The notes under the pieces are model-generated. The model was not told where the DNA came from. It was given only the letters and a program-made list of their open reading frames with translations, and did not search any database. From positions 102,784,074-102,848,073 of the forward strand of contig NC_089490.1 of assembly GCF_036850765.1 (NCBI RefSeq): a stretch of 64,000 bases of DNA, given 5' to 3'. The DNA comes from Saccopteryx bilineata (lineage: Eukaryota; Chordata; Mammalia; Chiroptera; Emballonuridae). Positions 11,201 through 23,200 of the stretch are shown piece by piece (position 1 is the stretch's first letter; the number at the start of each line of letters is the position of its first letter). The translations under genes were made by a program, and so were the position numbers.

Positions 11201-14200
11201 TTTTACTAGTTTTCTCATTTGATGAAAAATTGAGAATTCTATTCAAGAACCCCTAGTGCTTTGGAAATAAGTAATGAAGAACTGGAAAATTAGAAATAAC
11301 CATTGATAGAGAACATTATTAACCCAGGATCTGGCATTATACTAAAAGATATGGAGTAAGATTGCAAATGCTCTGTTAACCTGATGTGTCACTGCCACCT
11401 TTGGTTTCATAAATAAAAGAACATACTAGAAAAAAAATTAATTTTTTGAAAGGATTAATGTTTACCCAACTTTATTTTCTGCCTGAAACTCTGTCTGAAA
11501 GTGGCATCTTGCATGAGCCAGTATTAATTAGAGATAACAAAAAATACTAATTCGTAAACATGAGTCATAAGAGAATTCCAGTGGAGTGTTAAAATACCAC
11601 TGTGTAAGTTTTTCAGTTTCACTCTGAATGTATTACAACTGGGAAAATCTAACCTGTTGAAATTCATTTTCAAAATAGAGCAATTGCTAGATCAACAGAG
11701 ATTTATTTGACAATAACAATGCATAAAATAAGTCTTGAGGTTGATTTGTATTTCAAAATTGGTGCTCAGGAGGGAAGTTAGCACACTGATAGGCATCTAA
11801 TATTGACTACAGAGGTCATCATCAGAGTTTCTTCTTAGGTCCTTGTGAATCCTAGGGTCTATATATTTTCTAATGTCTGGGATGTTTGAAAGTTATTGAT
11901 GAGATGTGTGGAATTCTCAATAGAGACCCCAGGAAAATCAAAGATTCCTACACAATTATTTATTCATTCATTACAAAGGTATTTATTGAGGGCTTCCTGT
12001 ATGCTAGACAAACTACAGAGCCCTACAGATATTTGTATTTCAAATGCTTTTCTTAGACATTTAGTGTTAAAGTCAAGCATCTTAAAGCACATTACTGTGT
12101 TACTATAATTAAAAGTACCTAAACATTGATTGATCTTCCATCAGTACAAAGTAAATCAGTACATGTTCCATTTTCTAGTTAAGCTAAGACTCTGGACTCT
12201 AATCAGTATCTAATCATGCAGAGCATTTCTTTATAAATCACTTGAGAAGCATCCTTCCAGTTATCCTCTCTGAGCTACATTTCAGGAAGTAGTATAAATC
12301 TTGATCTGAAAGAATCTTTAAAAACCAACAGATTAAGCTTCCACTTCTGGCCAAGATGGAGTAACAAGATTTTCTGTCCCACCTGAAACAATAAAAAGTG
12401 GGAAAACAGGGAAAAAAAGTATTAGAAAACCTGATTAGCTATATATTATATATATATATTATATATATATATATGAAATTAAATTTATAATTTAAAATCT
12501 TCTTACAAAGAAAACTGCAGGCCCCAGATTATTTTACTGGTGAATTCTATTAGCATTCAAGAAAGAAGTAATACTAGTTCTTCAAGAGTCTTGCACAAAA
12601 TTGTGGAGTTATGACTTTCTCATCTTATTCTATGAAGGTAGTATTACCCAGGTACCAAAATCAGGCAAAGACAATAACAAAAAAAATTGCAGATTGATAG
12701 CCTCTATGAATATAGATACAAACATTATAAGTAAAGTTTAGCAAATAAAACCCAACAATATATAAAAACTATAGTGCATTATGGCCAAGTAAGGTTTATC
12801 CAGGACTGAAAGTATTCTGGCTTAGTATTTGAAAATCAATTGATGTAATTTACCATATTTACAAAGTATAAAAAGGAAAACCATATGGTTATTTCAACAG
12901 ACACAGAAAAAGAATTTGACAAAATCCTACATATATGCTCTGGCCAAGCAGCTCAGTTGGTTAAAGTATTGTCCCAATACACCTACATCACAGGTTTGAT
13001 CACCAGTCAGGGCACATACAAAATTCAACCAATGAACAAATTGATCTCTCCCTCCTTCTCTCTCTCTTTCTCTCTCAAATCAATAATGTATTCCTGATTT
13101 TTAAAAAAACTCAGCAAAATACAATAGGAAGAATCTTTCTCAATTTAAAAAGTGCATCTATGAAATACTGATAGGTAACATTATAATTAGTGGTAAAAGA
13201 CTGAATGCTTTTCCCCTTAGATAAGGAACAGTTCAAGTATGTCTGCACTTGCACTCATTATTTTATTAGCCCCTGCAGTAAGACAAGAAAAGTAATGAGA
13301 CATCCAAATTGGAAAATAAGTGAACTGTCTTTATTCTCAGATGACTTGATCATCTATATAGAAACTCCAATATAATCCACTGAAAGTCTATTAGAAGTAA
13401 TGATTTTAGCTTTGTTGCAAGAAACACGATTAATATACAAAAGTCAATTGTATTTTACAAAGCAACAATAAACACAGGATTCAAATTTTAAATAAAGACA
13501 GTGCCATTTACAATAGCATCAAAAACATGAAATATTTAACTGAAAAAAGATATGTTAGACATGTAATACACTGAAAACTACAAAACATTGCTGAGAGAAA
13601 TATTGTTAAGATGTCAGTTCTCCCTAACTTAACCCACAGATCCAAAGCAATCTCAGTCAAACTCCCAAGAGTGTGTGTTAGGGAAGTGGGGAATTCACAA
13701 ACTGATTGAGAAATTAAAAAGGAAATGAAAGAACCTAGTAGAGCCCAAAATAACTTTGAAAAATAAAACCCACACAAAATGGAGAGTTAAAGTATTAGTT
13801 ACCTGCTTTCAAGAATTATTACAAACTTACAGTAATCAGGAGAGTATTGTATCGGTGTGAAGACAGATAAGTGGAACAAAATAGAGAATTCAGAAGTGGA
13901 GCCACACATATACGGACAATTGATTTTTGACAAAGGTTCAAGGGCAGTTCAGTTGATAATTATCTTCAACAAATGATGCTAGAACAATTTATACCTAAAT
14001 AATGTACTTGAATACATACACAAAAATTAACTCACATGGATCATAGAGCTAAATGAAAACCTAAAACTAAAAAATACTCTAGGAAAAAAATTTTGTGACC
14101 TTGGGTTAGGGAATTCTTACATATAATACCAAAAGAACATTCATAAAAGAAAAAAAATGGGTAAATTGGACTTCACAAAATTAAAACTGCTTTTGTACTA

Positions 14201-17200
14201 TACTTTTAAGAGAATGAAAAGAGAAACCACTTACTAGGAAACAAATTTTTCAAAACATATGTCTAATGAATGACGTCTAGACTATGAAACTCGATAATAA
14301 AAAATTTAATTGGCATAAGATTTGGACAGACATTTCACAAGAGAAGATATACTGATAGCAAATAAGCACAAGAGAAGATTTCACCATCATTATTCACTAG
14401 GGAAATGCAAACTGAAATCACCAGCTACCACTACATGCCGACTAGAATGGCTGAAATTAAAGACTGACCATACCAAGTGTTGGCAAGGATGTGGAGGAAC
14501 TTGACCTTTCATAAACTGCTGATGGAAGTATAAGATTGTAAAAACATGTCAAAAAACATTTGACATTTTCTCAAAAGTTAAACATATATCTACTGTATGA
14601 TCTAGCCATTCCACTTCTATTTACCCAAAAGAAATGAAAGGAGATATCCACACAAAGACTGGCATTTTTTTTTGTAATAGCTCAAGGTTAGAAACAACTC
14701 AAATGTCTCTCATGAGGGGACTAGATAAACAACGAATATGATATTTAGATCATGTAATAGTACCCAGCAATGAAAAGAAATGAGCTACAATATAAATGAA
14801 TCTCAGAATAACTATGCTAAGCAGAAAAAGTACTGTATGATTATATTTATGTAAAACTCTGGAAAATGCAAGCTACTCGACAGCAAGCCGATGAGTGTTT
14901 GCCTTGGCGATGGCTTCGGGAGGAGTGGGAGATGACAAAGTAGCATGACAAAACTTTGGGGTGATGGATATGTGTACTCCCTTCTCAAACTGGACCGTTA
15001 AACATATGCCATTTATTACGTATAAGTTACCTCAATAAAGCTGTTTTTAAATTTTTTTCTACATATTCAACACCCTTTCCTCATTTTATGGATGATAAAA
15101 TTGAGGCCTGAGGACAAGAGGACTTTTCCAAAGTCACACCACTAGAATAATGTAGAGGAGTTAGAGTTGCCCTTCTGGATAAAAATAGAAGAGCTCCTGG
15201 TGGAAAATTATGTGTTTGAGGTGATAAATTTGTCCATTTCTCAGCACATTTCCACCTCTTACAAGGCCCTGTACTGGGTGTGCTTCCTTGTTTTCTGTCA
15301 GAAAATTCCAGTTCCCTAGCTGATAGCAACTTTCTGTCTAAACTGTGGGTGTTACCAAGTGAGTTTACATCACTTTTGAAAAACCAGATGGTTTTCTCCA
15401 AAGGGTACCACCGTTCAATTGATCTTGAACATTGTGAGAATTGAAACTCAATATTAATTCAAATTGGACTTCTTGTTGTTTTAGGTCTGACTCGTTTGCT
15501 TACCAATGGCTCCTATGAAGCTGCCTTCCCTCTGCACGAGGTATTGTCCCGCGCCTCCTCCTCCAGCCGCTGTCCGTTTCTGGCTCTAAACCAGCTTCTG
15601 GGGATACTCACTAACTGAATTTGTTAATATGACATTTATTCAGAAGGAATTTATGTAATTTGCTCAGTAGATAATTAGGCCTACTTGCCTTGTGACACAG
15701 CACAGGTTGGTTTATTTGTTCTTTTTCTGTAATTGCCAGAATACTTGAATCAGGAGTCACTCAGCTTGAATTCAGAGGAATAGCTGAGGGACTTCAGGTC
15801 ATAAAAGTAAAGAGACATTGAATATTTGTATGAGGCACCTGAAACGTAATAGTCTTTGCAACAAAAAAATTTATAGTTACAGTGGTGCCTTGAGATACGA
15901 GTTTAATTCATTCTATAACTGAGCGCCTAAGTCAGTCAACTCGTATATCAAACAAATTTCTCCCATTTAAAATAACTAAAATAGATTTAATTCATTCCAG
16001 TCCTGTGAAACATCCCCAAACCATCCTAAATTATGAAAAAAGACATGTTTTTAATTAAGAAACACACATGTATACTTTACCAATGCATAACAAAATACAT
16101 GAAATAAAAGAAAAAAGTGTTATTTAGTACTGTATTCTTACCTTGGAGACAGACGAGTGAGGCTAACGAAGGTGAATGGCAGAGGAGGAGGGAGGGAGGA
16201 AGGGATGCAGGCACTATAGACACGTAAACTAAAACTGCACTTTCTTAACACTAAGTGTAAACTAAAACTGCATTTTCTTTACTTTAAACTAAAACTACAC
16301 TTTCTTTACTTAAAATGAAAACACAAAAACTTAATTGTAAAAAAATTCACTTTCTTTACTTTAAACTTAACCTAAGCTTAACATTACATATTTTTCATTT
16401 AATCATCACCTGCTTTTGCCTTTTTGGCTGCACTTTCGGCACTTTCACTTGCAGGACTTTTGAATAAATATCCAAAGAGGTTTGCTTTGCCTGCCTTTTA
16501 AAATGTTACGGAAATGTGACAAACAAGTGTCATTAAAAAGTGCTGAAGCAGGACCAGTTGAAACTTTTTCTGGGTGTTTCTTTTCAATGAAACTTGAAAG
16601 CTTCTCCCACATTGCCAGCATGTCTCTAATTTCACTTGTAGAAATCAGTTCCTCCGACTCTACCTCCTCCTCACTACTAATCTCTTGCAGAAGCTCCGTA
16701 TGTTGCATCATCTGTAGCTCCTTCAACTCCTCAGTTTAGAGTTCCTCCTCATGTTCTTGACAAGCTCATTTACATCACCCTCATCTACCTCCAGACTCAT
16801 TGACTTTCCGAGAGACACAATCTCCTCCACGCTTCTACCTCGGTCTCGGTCTCGGTCTCTGGTTCGAATCCTTCGAAGTCCCTGTCTGCAACAACATCAG
16901 GCCATAACTTTTTCCATGCTGAGTTCAAAGTTCTTCTTGTAACCTCTTGCCATGCCACGTCAATAATGCGTAAACATATCACGATGTTGTAGTGATCTTT
17001 CCAAAACTCTCGCAGGGTTAGATTTGTATTCTCAGTCACCTCAAAGCAGCGGTGGAACAAGTGCTTTGTGTAAAGCTTTTTAAATTTGGAAACGACCTGC
17101 TGATTCATAAGTTGCAAGATTGAAGTCATGTTGGGTGAGAGGTAGAGGACTTTCATGAATTTGAACACATTGAGAATGTCATCTTCAAGACCAGGTGGGT

Positions 17201-20200
17201 GGGCTGGAGCATTATCAAGGATTAGTAATGCTTTCATTGGGAGTTTATTTTCTTGAAGATATTTCTTAACTGCAGGACCAAAGATGAGATTTACCCATTC
17301 AATAAAAAACTGCCATGTAACCCATGCCATAGCATACCACATAACCTGCAGTTTTTCTTTAAGAGTCCTGTGAGTCTCAAAGGCTCGAGGATTTTCGGAA
17401 TGATACACTAGCAGTGGCTTTACTTTACAGTCACTGCTAGCATTTGTACACAATGCAAGGGTCAGATGGTCTTCATGCGTTTATGGCCTGACAGCTTCTT
17501 CTCCTCTGCAATGATGCAAGACCTCTGGGGCATTTTTTTCCAAAACAATCCTGTTTCATCACAGTTGAACACTTGTTGAGGGATGTAGCCTTCCTTTGCA
17601 ATAAGCACAGCAAAACATGTGATGTACTCCTCAGCTGCCTTAACGTCAGCACTCGCAGCTTCACCATGCCTCACCACTGAGTAGATGCCAGATCTCTTCT
17701 TGAAATTTTCAAACCAGCCGTGACTTGCCTTAAATGTATCTTCTGCTGCCTCTTTTGAGGTTGATGGTTCTTTCTTCTTCAAGACGCTGTAAATAATACT
17801 TGCCTTTTCGCATATTACAGTCTCCATCACTGTATCTCCTGCCAGCTCTTTCTCTTTCACTCACCTCAGCAGAAGCTTCTCCATTTCTTCATAGATATTT
17901 GTCCTTAATTGGGACAGAATTGTAGTTCCTTTCACTGGATTTGCGCTTTTGATGGCATCCTTTTGTTTAAGGATGGTACAAATTGTAGATGTATTGCGGT
18001 CTTACAGCCTTACCAGTTCAATCACTCGTACACCACGCTCATGTTTTTCTATTATTTCTTGCTTTACTTCTATCGATATTATTCTCTTCTTCTTCTCACC
18101 ACTGTCCTTTACACTCACGTTCTTCGGCCCCATGATAGCACACAAAAGAAGTTAGTAAAAAAAAAAATGCAAAAATGATGCAAGAACCAGTACAGCGCAC
18201 AAGATTCTACTTGATTCTGCAGGTAACACATGAGAAAGAACGAGATGCTGGTGTTGTGCTGCCGATACTGGACCCGTGCGCCAACGCGCCAACTAGCGGC
18301 AGCTTCCTGAATCACAACTGGTATCTCAGAATTTCACTCGGATCTCAAACAAAAATTTCAACCCAGCCGCAGCTTGTATTTTAAAAAAATTGTATGTTGG
18401 TCAGCTCGTATCTCAAGGTACCACTGTATTTTCTAAAGAGGAGGGGGAAGCCATCCTGCAAAGTTTCTGGTAACCAAAGGGGGACAAATGGGAATTAATA
18501 GCATACTTATCATTGCTTTTTTAAGATATATACATTCTGATTTTTTATATTTATTTATTTATTTTTGTTTAGTGAGAGGGGAGGCAGAGACAGATTTCTG
18601 CATGCACCCCGACTGGGATCCACCCAGCAAGCCCACTAAAGGGCAATGCTCTGCCCATCTGAGGCCCTTGCTTTGTTGCAACCAAAGCCATTTTTTAGTG
18701 CCCAAGGCAGAGTCCATGTAGCCATTCACAGTGCCTGGGGCTATCTATAATCGAGCCATAGCTGCAGGAAGAGAGAAGAGAGAGCATGAGAGAGAAGTAA
18801 GATGGGGAGAAGTGGAGAAGCAGATGGGCACTTCTCCTTTGTGCCCTGACTAGGAATCGAACCCAGGACATTCACACACCAGGCCAATGCTCTACCACTG
18901 AGCAAACCGTCCAGGGCTATTCTAATTTTTAAAAACACATATATCATTTTTCCTTTTTTATTTTCTTACTAATTTACTACACACTCTTTGTCACACATTA
19001 GAACTTTCGTAAATGTAACTGTGATTACCCTTAACTCTCTTTCCCCATTAGCTCTTGGGTTCTTTCACCCAGCATTCTCTTTACACAATGACTTTTCATA
19101 ATTGGTGAGAGATTATTGTCTTTTTCATAGTATCATGCCCCTACTCCATACAGGTCACTGTATGACATAGAGAATACAAAAAGAAATATCACAGTTCGTG
19201 CCCTCTAGAACATCACAAACTAGCTAGGGGGGAACTCCTGTGAGAGTAGTTTTTAGAGCAGTGTTCTATCAGAAACAGTGTAAACAGTGTGTCAACAAAC
19301 TTTAGAGGACAAGTCCAACTGTCCCCAAATGGCAGGTCTTTTCACTTGGCTAACATCGTTTCTTCCTTTAATGTGGAGCACCATGGGGATGTAAACTGTG
19401 ATTTAGAATGTTTAAGGCCTGACCTGTGGTGGTGCAGTGGATAAAACGTCGACCTGGAAATGCTGAGGTCACCGGTTCAAAACCCTGGCTTTGCCTGGTC
19501 AAGGCACATATGGGAGTTGATGCTTCCAGCTCCCCCCTCTTCTCTCTCTCTCTGTCTCTCCTCTCTCTCTCTCTCTCTCTGTCTCACCCTCTCCTCTCTA
19601 AAATGAATAAATAAAAAATTTTTTTTTAAAAACTGTGAGTTTAAAAAAAAAGAAAATAGAATGTTTAAAACCTCATTCATTAGCAGAACTTTGGTCTGGG
19701 ATCCTTTTTACAGTCTGCCATAGACCATTTTTGGAGTGATCTTTTTGGTATCGCAGCAGCCACCCTTTTGACACAAAGTTCTAGAACCACGCACAAGTGT
19801 TTCTGAACTCTAAAGAAAGATTCCACCCCTCCCCCCAAAAAAACATCATGTGGCTCCCTGTAGTTATTAGCTGATATTGCCAAAACAGAGTTTCAGTGAG
19901 TCCCGTATCTTCCCACTGCTCAGCTCATGCTGTGCAGAGGGCGGCGTCTGAACACGTAGGTGAGCAGATGTGCCTGTGCCGGTGAGCGGTGGTGGGCAGG
20001 AGGATGTCTGAGAAGATGTAGGTATGAAACCTCACAGAGTAACCCTAGGCCTTTCCTATGATTTTTATATCTCAGTAAAGCCCTGTACTTTATAAGAGGA
20101 CATCCAAATTAATCATAGCAACTGCAGTAACATAATTATTCTTTTGACTTTTTACCCTCAGTTTAACTTAACTATATTATTTAACCTCATAACAACCTTC

Positions 20201-23200
20201 AGAAGCTGGAAGGCCAGAAGGGAAGATATTGTTGCCCTTGTTTCATGTTAAAAATTTAAAGAAATTTAGAGGTTTAGAAAAAGGTTAGCCCACCTCTGGT
20301 CACACAGGGAGTGGTAGTTGAGCCAAGACTAGAACTGAGTTTCTGATTTCTCCGCCCTCTTTACTTTCCACTAAAAACAGGCTTCTCAGGTTAAAAGGAC
20401 TTCCCAATAATTACTCAGCTCCAGGAAGTACCTTTTGTGTTTGTAAAACTAGCATTACCATTAATTGAACTCACAAAACCTCACCGCTCTGGCCCTTGGT
20501 CTCATTTGTTCAATGAGAAGGTCGAATTAGTTTCGATTTTTTCTAATTTTGAGGTGACTTCCAGCTCTTACATTCTAGCATTTTCTTATAAATAAGGCCA
20601 TGTGACAAGGTTACAGTGATGACTATTCCCCAAGTACTCTTGACACAAGTGGGAAAGAGAGCTAATAAGTCTTGAGAATGGCCTCTGAGCAAGACTCATT
20701 ATTCATTGAAACCACAGAAGAAACCTAACGAGACAGATACTAGTAGTTCCATTATGAACTAGGACTCCAAGGCTCAGTGAGTTTATAGTCCCCTAGCTAA
20801 AACGTGGAACAGAACATGAACTCGCTTAACCCTGCCCAAGTCTAACAAGCATGTGCTTCTTACTACAGCACGATTATCAACAAGGTAATTTCCAGAATAA
20901 CTAATGAAATTACTTCGTTCCCTTCAATAGTACAGATACACTTTTTCTCATGTGACTTCTATTGCTGCTCCTACCTTAAGAAACTAGTATTACTATTAAC
21001 ATTCCCTATGGCCTTTGTGGGTATTGCTTCACCAGCAGTGGTGTTTTTATCCCAGGGAAGTTACCGAAGTAAAAACCCCATCAGAACCCATGGAGCAGAA
21101 AACCACCGCCACCTGCTATATGAGTGCTGGGCCTCCTGGGGCGTGTGGTATAAGTACCAGCCTCTGGATCTCGTCAGGTGAGTTTCTAACCCCCTGCACC
21201 TGGAAAGCTTGCACAGAATGATGAGGGCAGACTGTCTGCTGGGACCCGAAAAAATAGTCTGAGATGCACAACTCTCACTTAAATCTGGCTTCTTCCCAAG
21301 AGGGCAGCTCTCAGAGAACAGCAGTCATTCTTGGTAAACCAGACCTCTCTCTGACAAGGATGCGTTTCCTCCACAAAGGCCTCAGGGAGGGACCTGGGAG
21401 GTCAGCCAGATCTTCCAGAAGACTCCATGAGGAACAGGTCACCTGTATGACTTACTGACAAATTATCAGTAATAATTGTAGAGAGGTGACACCACTTCCA
21501 TATATTAGTGACAAATGGAATATTAGTTACTGCGATGTAAGAAATAGGAATTGCTGTTATTCTAATACATTTCAGGTTTATTTTCATTTTCATTTAAACC
21601 TAATAACCTTGAAAGATTGCTTTAATGCTGCAGGTCAAAAGACTATATCAACTTTTAACCAGTGACAATTGTGCAGTGAAAATGTATTTTTTAAGTGTCT
21701 GTATAATGCCCAACTTTCTACCATGCCAGTTGTATACTCAGAAATCCCATTATTTACTTAGAGGCTGAGTATGAAGACTGAGTAACAATTCACACCTCAT
21801 AGATTTCTTAAAGAGAAAGTCACGTCTCATTTTCTAGACTAGCTGGATTTGTTTCCCTTTTACGAGGGCCCTCAAATAAATGAGTCCAGAAAAAAAATGA
21901 CATAATAAGACAACCCACTTTATATTTCGTCTCCCTGGGTTGTTGTTCTTCCTGCCAGAGTCCTTGTTACTAGTTGTTTACTCCTTTTGACTCAAGGACA
22001 TTGATGAATTGTGTCCCACTCTTTTGTTGGTAAAGATAGATAATCCAGATGATTTGTGTGTGTGTGGAAAATATTTTCTGAGATGAGATCATTTTCCTTT
22101 GACCACTTTCAATACATGATTTAAAAAAAGTGAGGAGGGGGATAGAAGCAAATTCTCTTCCTAACCTCAGTTTTGTATCACAGGATTACATTGATCAAAA
22201 ATTACAGAAAGTTGCTGCCGGCAAAATATTATCTTGCTCGCGACAGCATCTTGATTAAGACTTTGCCAGTGAGCATAAATTAACTGCCCATTGTGTTTCT
22301 AGTACGCTGCTAAGTACTAGTGGCCAGGACACACAAGGAGCCACAGTCTCTGGCTTTGAGAAACTGTCAGTTTCCTTCAGGTAAACAGGTCCTGCATAAT
22401 TGGGACCACTATAGAACAATACAAGACTGTGCACAACTAGGTAAAACATCTAGTGGAAATGATAAGTTTTACACTAATTTAGTAAGATGGAGAGAATGGA
22501 TGTGGGTCAGCACCTGTGGAGGGCCCTATGTACAGAGCTGAGCCCTGGAAGAGCAGTAGGCTTGGTATTGGCCAAAGGAAAGGGAGCTGAAAAGACCATG
22601 CTAGATTTCAGTCGAGTCACGATGTGGAGCACCCTGGGAATCTCATCGCTAAAGCAGTTCTTGTCCTGCAGATGTTGCTTCCTCCATATTACTCAAATCT
22701 GGCCACACCCAGCATCTCCTCCGCCATGCTGCTTCCTTCCCCTGTAACCTCGGCTGCTGGTTCCTACGTGGTCTCCCTTACCCACTCTGGCTCCTCCCAA
22801 ACCGTACCCTTCCCTGCAGACAGAGTGATCTTTTCGGAATGTGAATCTGATTATGTCCCTTGATTGTTAAAACTCTCTCATGACTTTCCGTTTCTCTTAG
22901 GAGAAAGATCAATGCATTTAGCATGTTCTGCAAGACTCATTGAGGCTCAGCCCCCACCTACCTCACGCCCACTTCTTGTTCTTAGTGTTCCAGTCACACC
23001 ACCCTATTTCACGTTCTCCTACCACAGGATCCGTGTAGGTACTGTTTCCTTTGCTGGAAACTCTATCTTATCACCAACCCCACCTAGCTAACTTGCACTC
23101 ATCAGCACAACACGCACCTTCTCAAAGAAGTCTTTCCTGACTAGGGTGGTCAAATGGCCTAGTTATATATATATACTGATAGAATTTTATTCCTTTCCTT

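Larger units (their letters stand above)
12345..15060 (+). mobile_element. L1 LINE remnant, sense (5' head plus ORF2 and 3' end)
   Basis: An L1-like 5' head, ggccaagatggagtaac, lies at about 12351. After a TA-rich run (about 12440-12475) the sequence continues with reverse-transcriptase-region text (gaattctattagcattc near 12543; cagacacagaaaaagaattt near 12898) and ORF2/3'-UTR sequence to ctcaataaagctg at about 15034. All frames are broken. A SINE is nested at 12937-13109. The head may be a separate insertion. Confidence 0.8.
8223..15484 (+). other. ANO4: ANO4 intron, 7.3 kb
   Basis: It contains a T run at about 8406, an old repeat-like stretch at about 8450-8770 (pattern ...ggagcttatgttc... 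found in other ancient mammalian repeats), an unassigned GC-richer stretch at about 9060-9700, a VES-like SINE (10455-10631) and a sense L1 remnant (about 12345-15060). The AT-rich 10632-12340 and 15061-15484 hold nothing I recognise. Confidence 0.55.
15541..21055 (+). other. ANO4: ANO4 intron, 5.5 kb, dominated by a Tigger-like element
   Basis: The transposon at 15890-18426 is 46 percent of this intron. A composite SINE (about 18550-18917) and a CT-rich SINE (19416-19630) follow. MIR-like fragments with the ancient 'gaagctggaaggccag...cacacagggag' pattern lie around 20160-20380 and 20720-20860. The rest is unassigned. Confidence 0.6.

Noticed and set aside
16797..17453. 218-codon open frame as a host gene or domesticated transposase
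   Set aside because: It lies between matching transposon ends with TA flanks, lacks the third catalytic Asp, and is separated from the rest of the transposase by stops and frameshifts.
19540..19590. CT repeat as a CRISPR-like or regulatory array
   Set aside because: It is the CT-rich tail of a SINE; no spacers and no conserved direct repeats.
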